Assembly (NCBI GenBank): GCA_946538475.1
Contig: CAMNGN010000137.1
Coordinates: 1-5,328, forward strand
Source of the DNA: an uncultured Blautia sp.
GTDB taxonomy: Bacteria > Bacillota > Clostridia > Lachnospirales > Lachnospiraceae
Length of the DNA: 5,328 nt
Reading direction: 5' to 3'
Part shown: positions 1 to 5,328 of the stretch, one piece after another
Numbering within the stretch: position 1 is the first letter of the stretch
How the letters are laid out: every line of letters starts with the position of its first letter
Notes under the pieces: generated by a model
Database searches by the model: none
Told to the model about the DNA's origin: nothing
The model's input: only the letters and a program-made list of their open reading frames with translations
Made by a program: the position numbers and the translations under genes

Positions 1-569
1 AGAGACTGGGCGCTACCATCATCTACGTAACACATGACCAGACCGAGGCTATGACACTTGGTACCAGGATCGTTGTTATGAAAGACGGTGTCGTACAGCA
101 GGTCGATACTCCGCAGAACCTGTATCAGAAACCGGGCAACCTGTTCGTAGCAGGTTTCATGGGATCTCCGCAGATGAACTTCCTGGATGCAAAGATCTCC
201 GAAAAGGGTGGCAACGTTATCGCAACGATCGGCGATGCAGACCTCATCGTTCCCGCTGAAAAAGCAAAAGCTCTGAAAGACGGCGGCTATGTAGGCAAGA
301 CAGTCATTCTTGGTATCCGTCCCGAGGATATCCATGATGCTCCTGAGTTTATCAAAGCAAGCCAGAGCGCTCCGATGAGCTCCACCGTAAAGGTTTACGA
401 GCTGCTCGGTGCAGAAGTTTTCCTGTATTTCGATGTAAACGGTACTCAGGTTACCGCACGTGTCGATCCGCGTACCAACAGCAGGACCGGCGACAAGATC
501 CAGTTTGCTTTCGATATGACCAAGACTCATTTCTTCGACAAAGAGTCCGAACTCGTTATCTGCAACTGA
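1..569 (+). CDS. ugpC: Sugar ABC transporter ATP-binding protein (UgpC/MsmK/MalK family), 5' truncated by window edge
   Basis: This is the C-terminal half of the ATPase subunit of a carbohydrate ABC importer. It hydrolyses ATP on the cytoplasmic face to drive permeases fed by a sugar-binding protein. The frame is open from base 3. The first visible residues, TIIYVTHDQTEAM, contain the switch (H-loop) histidine, codon 33-35. Next comes the MalK-type segment with GVVQQVDTPQNLY and FMGSPQMNF, then the regulatory TOBE/MOP region with the family hallmark GIRPED at bases 312-329. Walker A, the signature motif and Walker B would lie to the left of the window. About 188 residues are visible, where the family is usually about 370. 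The substrate cannot be told: this family includes shared multi-sugar ATPases (MsmK), and the symbol ugpC follows common annotation practice, not proof of glycerol-3-phosphate transport. A hairpin terminator follows 14 bases after the stop. Confidence 0.93.
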   Translation, partial: RLGATIIYVTHDQTEAMTLGTRIVVMKDGVVQQVDTPQNLYQKPGNLFVAGFMGSPQMNFLDAKISEKGGNVIATIGDADLIVPAEKAKALKDGGYVGKTVILGIRPEDIHDAPEFIKASQSAPMSSTVKVYELLGAEVFLYFDVNGTQVTARVDPRTNSRTGDKIQFAFDMTKTHFFDKESELVICN

Positions 570-583
570 TAATCATGCGAGCT

Positions 584-616
584 ATCGCCCGGAGTTATCT
601 CCGGGCGATTCTTTTT
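584..616 (+). terminator. Rho-independent terminator after the ABC ATPase gene
   Basis: A perfect 11-bp stem (584-594 with 599-609, left arm atcgcccggag) closes a four-base loop, ttat, and is followed directly by tctttttaaa. The stem is mostly G-C. It lies only 15 bases before the preferred start codon of the downstream regulator, so it may work as a partial terminator that lowers regulator expression relative to the ATPase. Confidence 0.9.
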
Positions 617-631
617 AAACGGGTATCCGCT

Positions 632-1714
632 ATGAAATTACAGCAAGTTTTAAAAAACTGTCTGCTAAGATGGAAAGAGATCACCGGCTTTGATTTCTGC
701 CTGCTGAATGAGCAGAACGATATCTTTGCGGCCACAGGCCTCTCTTCTCCCCCGGCGGGCAGTATACTGGAGAGCTTCAAAAACAGCGAAGCGTCGAGCA
801 TGCAGACAGATTCGGGCTGCCTGTACAAGGTGACGGCGGGGGACGATCCGGCGTACATTCTTCTGGTGCAGGGCGAAGGGGAATCCTTCGAAACGACCGG
901 AAAGCTTGCTGTCTGCCAGGTCGAAACGCTCCTCAGCTCCTACTCGGGAAAAAGCGACCGCAACCGGGTGATGCAGGATATTCTGTTCGGTCGTCTTTCC
1001 TCGGCAGAAATCTTTGTCAGAGCCAGGCAGTTTCATATAAACACCGGCATAAGAAGGGCCGTGCTGCTGGTAAAGACAGAAGGCGTGGGAGGCGAGCCTG
1101 TGCTCGAGACGATCCGCAACATTTTCGGCAGCCGAAACAAAGATTACATCGGTTCGCTGGACGAAAATACGACCGCCATTGTGCACGAGCTCAAGGATGT
1201 CGAAGAGTCCGACGACATCGAGTCCATAGCGTGTCTGCTGGTGGATATGCTGAACACCGAGGTCATGATCAAAGCGCGCGTTTCCTACAGCAACATCTGC
1301 TCCGATCTCAGCAGGCTGCCCGATTCATACATCGAGGCTGTCACGGCTTTCGAGATCGGCAGGATCTTTTTTGCCGACCGAAACGTTTTTGGCTATTCGC
1401 ATCTGGGCATCGGCCGTCTGCTGTATCAGCTTCCTGTCGAGGTGTGCGAAATGTTCATACAGGAGATTCTGGGGGATGAATCCCTCAACTCTCTGGATGA
1501 GGAGACGCTCAATATCATACGTACATTTTTCGAGAACAATCTGAACCTGTCGGAAACCTCACGCAAGCTTTACGTGCACCGCAATACGCTTGTATACAGG
1601 CTGGATAAGATCGAGAAGAAATACGGGCTGGACATCAAAACCTTTGAGGATGCGCTGACATTCAAGCTTGCCATGCTGGTCACCGATTACATCAATTCCA
1701 AAAATAATGCGTAA
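632..1714 (+). CDS. PucR/CdaR-family transcriptional regulator
   Basis: This is a DNA-binding regulator of the PucR/CdaR (sugar diacid recognition) type, 360 residues from the chosen start. The C-terminal helix-turn-helix (about residues 304-333) has the family pattern NLSETSRKLYVHRNTLVYRL followed by DKIEKKYGLDI, then the closing helix EDALTFKLAMLV. The middle (about 125-280) resembles the CdaR GGDEF-like domain, and the N-terminal ~110 residues form a probable sensory region without a recognised ligand. The frame is open from an ATG at 575, but its first 19 codons lie across the terminator hairpin and have no Shine-Dalgarno site. The ATG at 632 starts a normal family N-terminus, MKLQQVLKN, though its own ribosome site is weak. 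Placement behind the sugar ATPase suggests control of carbohydrate uptake. From memory, this pairing recurs in Lachnospiraceae. The effector and target promoters are unknown. Confidence 0.88.
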   Translation: MKLQQVLKNCLLRWKEITGFDFCLLNEQNDIFAATGLSSPPAGSILESFKNSEASSMQTDSGCLYKVTAGDDPAYILLVQGEGESFETTGKLAVCQVETLLSSYSGKSDRNRVMQDILFGRLSSAEIFVRARQFHINTGIRRAVLLVKTEGVGGEPVLETIRNIFGSRNKDYIGSLDENTTAIVHELKDVEESDDIESIACLLVDMLNTEVMIKARVSYSNICSDLSRLPDSYIEAVTAFEIGRIFFADRNVFGYSHLGIGRLLYQLPVEVCEMFIQEILGDESLNSLDEETLNIIRTFFENNLNLSETSRKLYVHRNTLVYRLDKIEKKYGLDIKTFEDALTFKLAMLVTDYINSKNNA

Positions 1715-1748
1715 AAAAAGAGTGCTTTGCAGCACTCTTTTTTTACGC
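1709..1748. terminator. Bidirectional terminator between convergent genes
   Basis: A perfect 18-bp inverted repeat (1709-1726 with 1731-1748, left arm gcgtaaaaaaagagtgct) closes the loop ttgc. The stem's outer part is a run of seven A's on one side and seven T's on the other, so either strand gives a G-C containing hairpin followed by a U tract. On the plus strand it ends the regulator transcript, whose TAA (1712-1714) lies inside the stem. On the minus strand it starts 10 bases after the lipoprotein stop and ends the uppP-glpK-lipoprotein transcript. Confidence 0.93.
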
Positions 1749-1758
1749 CCCGGCATCA

Positions 1759-2655
1759 TCAATAATAAGAGATCCAGTTGCCATAGTCATCATAATAACC
1801 GTAATTGTAGTCGCCCTCATGGCTGTCGCTTAATACAGTACCGGTCCCCATTCCGCTCGAAGAACTGCCGGAATAGTCATAAGTGACCCAGTTGCCATAA
1901 TCGTCGTAATAGCCGTAGTTATAATCGCCCTCATGGCTGTCGCCGCCTGAGCTCGAGGAACTGCCGGAATAGTCATAAGCGACCCAGTTGCCATAATCGT
2001 CGTAATAACCGTAATTATAGTCGCCCTCATGGCTGTCCGAAGACCCGCCGTTGTCATAATTCTGCGCCAGCGTCTCGCTGTATTCCGCTCTGGTTTCATC
2101 ACCGGTAGAGAGACTGATGTAGCTCAAATATGCACTGTCATCCTCTACCCTCACGGTTCCCTCTTCAAAATCTCCGATATTGATCTCATAGATCGCGTAG
2201 GAGTTTCCTTTTTTATCCACGACTTTAAGATCATAAAAGCCGCCGCCAATATCCGAAGGGGTGTAGCACATCTGCACTTTTTCGGATGCCTTGACCGTAG
2301 ACTCCACCGGGATCATGTTTTTGCCCCAGTCTTCGTCTCCCGAGCCGCGCAGATATACTTCACGCAGCGCTTCGGCAAGCCCGTTGGTCAGATAAACATA
2401 TTTTGACTGCGGGGTCTTTGTGCCTATGCGTCTTGGCGCCGGTGTTGAGGTCGGAACAGGTGTCGCTGTTGCCGGTATCGGAGTTGCGGTAGGCGCAGGT
2501 GTGGGCGTTGAAGTTACCGCCGGCTGTTCCTCCTGTGTTTCTCCTTCGATCCTGGAAACCAATTCATCTTTAATCTCAGTCCCTGAACAGCCTGCCAGTG
2601 AACATACCAGTACGGCTGCTGCCGGAACAGCGAAAAACCTTAGATATTTTTTCAT
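1759..2655 (-). CDS. Unrecognised secreted lipoprotein with Thr/Pro-rich linker and three C-terminal Tyr-rich repeats
   Basis: I do not recognise a named family for this 298-residue protein. It begins MKKYLRFF with a hydrophobic stretch and a lipobox LAGC at residues 20-23, so it should be cut before Cys23, lipid-anchored and displayed outside the membrane. Residues 48-74 are a low-complexity Thr/Pro/Ala linker, likely a cell-wall spacer. Residues 85-182 look like one beta-rich domain (YVYLTNGLAEALREVYLR, DEDWGKNMIP, FYDLKVVDKKGNSYAIYEI). Similar patterns occur in secreted hypothetical proteins, but I name no fold. Residues 207-298 hold three Tyr/Asp/Gly-rich repeats joined by Ser/Gly linkers. 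The GYYDDYGNW core vaguely recalls choline- or glucan-binding repeats, which is only a resemblance. The start is supported by AAAGGAG 10 bases upstream. It is the last gene of the uppP-glpK operon, 15 bases after glpK. It could be a surface adhesin or a wall-associated protein. Confidence 0.85.
   Translation of the reverse strand: MKKYLRFFAVPAAAVLVCSLAGCSGTEIKDELVSRIEGETQEEQPAVTSTPTPAPTATPIPATATPVPTSTPAPRRIGTKTPQSKYVYLTNGLAEALREVYLRGSGDEDWGKNMIPVESTVKASEKVQMCYTPSDIGGGFYDLKVVDKKGNSYAIYEINIGDFEEGTVRVEDDSAYLSYISLSTGDETRAEYSETLAQNYDNGGSSDSHEGDYNYGYYDDYGNWVAYDYSGSSSSSGGDSHEGDYNYGYYDDYGNWVTYDYSGSSSSGMGTGTVLSDSHEGDYNYGYYDDYGNWISYY
1762..2037 (-). repeat. Three in-gene repeats encoding DSHEGDYNYGYYDDYGNW units
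   Basis: Copies lie at 1969-2037, 1873-1941 and 1762-1827 (protein residues 207-229, 239-261 and 277-298). The unit is DSHEGDYNYGYYDDYGNW followed by VAYDY, VTYDY or ISYY. Starts are spaced 96 and 114 bases apart, and the longer interval comes from a linker with extra residues GMGTGTVLS. The Ser/Gly linker after copies one and two is also closely similar in DNA. The 18-residue core is identical in all copies, while the codons differ at several third positions. Confidence 0.95.
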
Positions 2656-2665
2656 CAGTTATATG

Positions 2666-2672
2666 CTCCTTT
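2666..2672 (-). promoter_or_regulatory. Ribosome binding site of the lipoprotein gene
   Basis: On the minus strand AAAGGAG stands 10 bases before the ATG at 2655. It overlaps the glpK stop codon (TAA, 2673-2671), so ribosomes finishing glpK arrive at this site. That supports co-transcription and possible translational coupling. Confidence 0.8.
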
Positions 2673-4164
2673 AGTCTTTCTCCCAATTCATGACCCGGGA
2701 CACGGCTTTGTGCCAGCCTTTCAGCAGGCTTTCACGCCGGTCTGTACCGATGGAAGGCGAAAACGTCCTTTCGATATGCCGGTTCATCTCGATCTCTTCA
2801 GCATTTTTCCAAAAGCCCGTCGCGAGTCCCGCCAGATATGCGGCTCCGAGGGCGGTAGTCTCGATGCACTGCGGTCTGATCACATCGCCGTCAAGGATGT
2901 CTGCCTGGAACTGCATGAGGAAGTTATTGGCACTCGCTCCGCCGTCCACGCGCAGGTTCTGAAGCTTCAGACCCACATCTTTCTGCATCGCATCGATAAC
3001 ATCATACACCTGAAATGCCAAAGATTCAACCGTTGCACGCACAAAATGTTCCTTTTTGGCGCCTCTCGTCAGCCCGAACACTGCTCCGCGTGCATAAGGA
3101 TCCCAGTAAGGAGCCCCCAGACCGGTAAATGCCGGCACCACATAAACACCGTTGGTATCTTCCACAGACAGGCAGCATGCTTCCGATGCGGCCGCGTCTT
3201 TGAGGATTCTCATCTCATCTCTGAGCCACTGGATCGCCGCTCCGGCGATAAAAACGCTCCCTTCCAGAGCATACCCCGGTGTTCCGTCCGCGTTTACTGC
3301 GATAGTTGTGAGAAGGCCCTGTTTGGATTCCACCGCCTCGTCACCGGTGTGCATAAGCAGGAAACAGCCTGTGCCATAGGTGTTCTTTATATCTCCGCGA
3401 TTGAAGCAGCACTGCCCGAAGAGCGCCGCCTGCTGGTCTCCCGCCGCTCCTGCGATCGGTATGCGCCCGCCGGTGATCAGCTCGCTCGAATAGCCGTAAA
3501 CGCAGCTGCTCGGCTTGACTTCGGGCAGCATGCTCGCAGGGATATCAAGATACTTAAGAATCTCTTCGTCCCATTTTTTATTGTGTATATCAAAAAGCAT
3601 TGTCCTGGAGGCATTGGTGTAGTCCGTCACAAAGGCTTCGCCTCTGGTGAACTTCCAGATGAGCCAGGTATCGACCGTTCCGAACAGAAGATCGCCTGCT
3701 TCGGCTTTTTCACGCGCACCGGGGACATTCTCCAAAATCCAGCGGATCTTCGTCGCGGAAAAATAGGCATCGGGAACCAGTCCCGTTTTTTTGCGGATCA
3801 CGGCGTCAAAGCCGTCTTCCTTCATCTTATCGATCATGTCCGCAGTACGTCTGCACTGCCACACGATCGCAGGGTAGACGGGCATTCCTGTGTGCTTATC
3901 CCAGACAATGGTCGTCTCACGCTGGTTTGTGATGCCGATGGAATCGACATCTTTGGCTTCCGCGCCGATCATGCTCATCGCTTCGACGGCGACGGCCATC
4001 TGTGATGACCAGATCTCGAGGGGATCGTGCTCGACCCAGCCGGGTTTCGGATAATGCTGTGCGAATTCTTTTTTTGCAAGGCTGCATATATTGCCGGCCT
4101 TGTCAAACAAAATACACCTCGAACTTGTCGTCCCCTGATCCAGGGCCATAACATATTTTCCCAT
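2671..4164 (-). CDS. glpK: Glycerol kinase
   Basis: Cytoplasmic FGGY-family kinase making sn-glycerol 3-phosphate from glycerol and ATP, for catabolism or for phospholipid and teichoic acid synthesis. Its 497 residues match the usual full length. The N-terminal phosphate loop is LDQGTTSSR (8-16). Glycerol-binding residues are in place: Arg82-Glu83 in TNQRETT, Trp102, Tyr134 and the catalytic Asp243 in AGDQQAALFGQ. The C-terminal domain carries GLTRG and the DGGAS motif. The His that HPr phosphorylates in many Firmicutes GlpKs (HFYG just before PIAG) is absent: the matching stretch is LITGGRIPIAG, closer to the E. coli form, whose G-x-R motif binds fructose 1,6-bisphosphate. The start has GGAGGG five bases upstream and overlaps the uppP stop as TGATG. 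No glpF or glpD/glpO lies beside it, which is unusual for a glycerol-utilisation locus. Confidence 0.97.
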   Translation of the reverse strand: MGKYVMALDQGTTSSRCILFDKAGNICSLAKKEFAQHYPKPGWVEHDPLEIWSSQMAVAVEAMSMIGAEAKDVDSIGITNQRETTIVWDKHTGMPVYPAIVWQCRRTADMIDKMKEDGFDAVIRKKTGLVPDAYFSATKIRWILENVPGAREKAEAGDLLFGTVDTWLIWKFTRGEAFVTDYTNASRTMLFDIHNKKWDEEILKYLDIPASMLPEVKPSSCVYGYSSELITGGRIPIAGAAGDQQAALFGQCCFNRGDIKNTYGTGCFLLMHTGDEAVESKQGLLTTIAVNADGTPGYALEGSVFIAGAAIQWLRDEMRILKDAAASEACCLSVEDTNGVYVVPAFTGLGAPYWDPYARGAVFGLTRGAKKEHFVRATVESLAFQVYDVIDAMQKDVGLKLQNLRVDGGASANNFLMQFQADILDGDVIRPQCIETTALGAAYLAGLATGFWKNAEEIEMNRHIERTFSPSIGTDRRESLLKGWHKAVSRVMNWEKD

Positions 4165-5066
4165 CAGATCCCTCCGTTCTTAATTCCAAAATAGACCATG
4201 ACGATAATGCCAAGGATGATCCTGTAGCATCCAAAGATCTTAAAGTCATGCGTCTTGATATAGTTGATCAGTGCTTTGATCGTGAAGAATGAAACAAGAA
4301 AAGCGGTGATGCACCCGACTGCCAGATAAAGCAGCTCGGCTCCCGAAAAAGCAAATCCATACTTGACCAGCTTAAGCAGGCTGGCTCCGGCCATCACCGG
4401 GATGGCAAGGAAGAAGGTAAATTCGACAGCCACCGTTCGTTTTACCCCCAGGAGCATTGCCCCCAGGATGGTGGAGCCCGACCTTGATGTGCCCGGAATG
4501 ACGGCGAGCGTCTGGAAAAGGCCTATAAAAAGTGCCGTCTTAAAAGAAAGTTCTTTCAGGCTTCGGGTCGTCGGCACTCTGTTCTCATTGAAATTCTCCA
4601 CCACGATAAACAGAATACCATAGACGATAAGGGCGATGGAAAGTACCAGATAATTGTTCAGATGTTCATCGATGAAGTCATCAAAGGGGATCGCGATCAG
4701 GATCGTCGGAATGCAGGCAATAATGATCTTGAACCACAGGTTCCATTTGCCTCTGTGACAGAATCTGTAGACAAATTTGGCGAACGGCCTTTTACCGGCC
4801 GGCATTGCCTCGATCTTCTTTTCTGCCGCAGGGGTCAACTCCCGAATGTGGAACGGCCACAGTTTATTCCAGAAAAGAATGACAACAGCCAGTATGGCTC
4901 CCAGCTGGATCACCACCAGAAACACTTCCATAAACTCCGGCGAAACAGACAGTTTTACAAACTCGTCCACCAGCATCATGTGACCGGTACTGCTGACCGG
5001 CAGCCATTCGGTGATGCCTTCCACTATTCCCAGCAATATTACTTTGAGCAATTCCAATACGATCAT
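4164..5066 (-). CDS. uppP: Undecaprenyl-diphosphate phosphatase (UppP/BacA family)
   Basis: Integral membrane enzyme that removes a phosphate from undecaprenyl diphosphate to regenerate the lipid carrier for peptidoglycan, teichoic acid and capsule precursors. In other bacteria, extra copies give bacitracin resistance. Both active-site motifs are intact: EGITEWLPVSSTGH (16-29, with Glu16, Glu20 and His29) and PGTSRSGST (191-199, with Arg195). Several hydrophobic segments are visible, for example about 50-66, 110-126, 139-156, 178-192, 245-262 and 280-295. The charged stretch 67-108 is a loop between segments. At 300 residues it is slightly longer than the E. coli enzyme. The start is fixed: an in-frame TGA lies one codon before the ATG, and GGGGG (5074-5078) sits seven bases upstream. 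It is the first gene of the operon, behind the promoter at 5147-5175, and its stop overlaps the glpK start by one base. Confidence 0.97.
   Translation of the reverse strand: MIVLELLKVILLGIVEGITEWLPVSSTGHMMLVDEFVKLSVSPEFMEVFLVVIQLGAILAVVILFWNKLWPFHIRELTPAAEKKIEAMPAGKRPFAKFVYRFCHRGKWNLWFKIIIACIPTILIAIPFDDFIDEHLNNYLVLSIALIVYGILFIVVENFNENRVPTTRSLKELSFKTALFIGLFQTLAVIPGTSRSGSTILGAMLLGVKRTVAVEFTFFLAIPVMAGASLLKLVKYGFAFSGAELLYLAVGCITAFLVSFFTIKALINYIKTHDFKIFGCYRIILGIIVMVYFGIKNGGI
4170..4175 (-). promoter_or_regulatory. Ribosome binding site of glpK
   Basis: GGAGGG on the minus strand stands five bases before the glpK ATG, inside the last codons of uppP. With the TGATG stop-start overlap (4166-4162) this indicates translational coupling of the two genes. 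Confidence 0.85.
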
Positions 5067-5073
5067 TTTTCAT

Positions 5074-5078
5074 CCCCC
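5074..5078 (-). promoter_or_regulatory. Ribosome binding site of uppP
   Basis: GGGGG on the minus strand lies seven bases before the ATG at 5066. Another ATG at 5073 follows the G run directly but is in a different frame and too close to be served by it, so 5066 is the start. Confidence 0.7.
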
Positions 5079-5146
5079 GGGTTTCTCTACTTATCTCTGC
5101 ATCCCGCCTCTTCAAAGGCTTTGACAAACACAAGATTTACATAAAA

Positions 5147-5175
5147 ATTGTAACATAGCATCTGTATTTTGTAAA
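5147..5175 (-). promoter_or_regulatory. Sigma-A type promoter of the uppP-glpK-lipoprotein operon
   Basis: Read on the minus strand, TTTACA (5175-5170) and TACAAT (5152-5147) are separated by 17 bases, with TG one base before the -10, giving an extended -10. The predicted start near 5140 leaves a leader of about 74 bases before uppP. No riboswitch or convincing attenuator was recognised in that leader. Confidence 0.8.
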
Positions 5176-5200
5176 GAAAGCACCATTCCGGAAACGAATC

Positions 5201-5249
5201 AAAATTTTTTAATTTGGGTATTGACATGAAGGCCGAATCGGGTTATTAT
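5201..5249 (+). promoter_or_regulatory. Strong promoter of tRNA-Leu with AT-rich upstream element
   Basis: TTGACA (5221-5226) and TATTAT (5244-5249) are separated by 17 bases, close to the sigma-A consensus. Just upstream, 5201-5215 is an unbroken A/T run with an A tract followed by a T tract, in the position of an UP element that contacts the RNA polymerase alpha subunits, as is common for stable RNA genes. Transcription would start near 5256, about 24 bases before the tRNA. It diverges from the uppP promoter. Confidence 0.82.
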
Positions 5250-5279
5250 AGTCAAGCAGTCAAACAACGGCTGACAAAT

Positions 5280-5328
5280 GCAGGAGTGGCGGAATTGGCA
5301 GACGCGCAGGCTTCAGGTGCCTGTGGTC
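5280..5328 (+). tRNA. tRNA-Leu (anticodon CAG), 3' end cut by window edge
   Basis: The 5' part of a class II tRNA. The acceptor strand GCAGGAG (5280-5286) is followed by TG, a D arm GCG/CGC enclosing GAATTGGCAGA, and an anticodon arm with stem CAGGC/GCCTG around the loop TTCAGGT. The loop centre reads CAG, decoding leucine CUG codons. The start of the long variable arm (TGGTC) is visible before the window ends. The T arm and 3' acceptor strand lie outside. Confidence 0.93.

Noticed and set aside
575..631. Upstream extension of the regulator from the ATG at 575 (19 extra residues)
   Set aside because: These codons run through the terminator hairpin and T tract, no Shine-Dalgarno site precedes 575, and the family N-terminus fits the ATG at 632.
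665..1186. Minus-strand open frame (173 codons) opposite the regulator
   Set aside because: It lies wholly inside the regulator gene, with no recognisable protein features.
1762..2037. Repeat cluster considered as a CRISPR array
   Set aside because: Only three units, in frame within a coding sequence, with unequal spacing and similar linkers instead of unique spacers.
1830..2102. Minus-strand open frame with repeated ITTIMATGSLMTIPAV
   Set aside because: It is the out-of-frame reading of the lipoprotein repeats. The periodicity comes from the real gene.
2710..4005. Long plus-strand open frame (431 codons) antisense to glpK
   Set aside because: glpK is unmistakable on the other strand. The antisense translation shows no domain or motif, is rich in His, Arg and Cys as shadow frames often are, and has no supported start signal.
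4791..4804. GC-rich palindromic stretch around accggccggc
   Set aside because: It sits inside the uppP coding sequence and has no T tract or symmetry beyond a few bases, so it is most likely codon content.
5067..5140. Leader of uppP considered for a riboswitch or attenuator
   Set aside because: About 74 bases with only weak short pairings (for example GCCT with AGGC). No known riboswitch core or terminator-like hairpin is visible.

Overview
The window looks like chromosomal DNA of a Gram-positive anaerobe of the Clostridia, most likely near the Lachnospiraceae. This is inferred from the gene families and their pairing (a UgpC/MsmK-type sugar ATPase followed by a PucR/CdaR-type regulator), the sigma-A style promoters, the strong Shine-Dalgarno sites and the intermediate GC content. 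No species can be named from the sequence alone.

Layout. Plus strand, left half: the C-terminal half of a UgpC/MsmK-family ABC ATPase enters from the left edge and ends at 569. A strong hairpin terminator (584-616) follows, then a PucR/CdaR-type regulator, best started at 632 and ending at 1714. An 18-bp perfect palindrome (1709-1748) overlaps the regulator's stop codon and serves as a shared terminator for the convergent operon from the right. Minus strand, right half: a compact three-gene operon reads right to left. It consists of uppP (undecaprenyl-diphosphate phosphatase, 5066-4164), glpK (glycerol kinase, 4164-2671, overlapping the uppP stop by one base) and an unrecognised lipoprotein (2655-1759) ending in three tyrosine-rich repeats. 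A good extended -10 promoter (5147-5175) drives this operon. At the right edge a tRNA-Leu(CAG) gene begins at 5280 on the plus strand behind its own near-consensus promoter with an AT-rich upstream element.

How the genes fit together. The left pair suggests carbohydrate uptake plus a regulator that may sense a sugar-related signal. The right operon joins recycling of the cell-wall lipid carrier (UppP), glycerol phosphorylation (GlpK) and a surface lipoprotein. Glycerol 3-phosphate and undecaprenyl phosphate are both envelope precursors, but a functional link is only an inference from gene order.

The least ordinary element is the lipoprotein. Its 18-residue repeat core is identical in all three copies at protein level, while the DNA differs at synonymous positions only. 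No mobile element, CRISPR array, prophage or defence gene was seen. The rest of the window reads as ordinary core genome.
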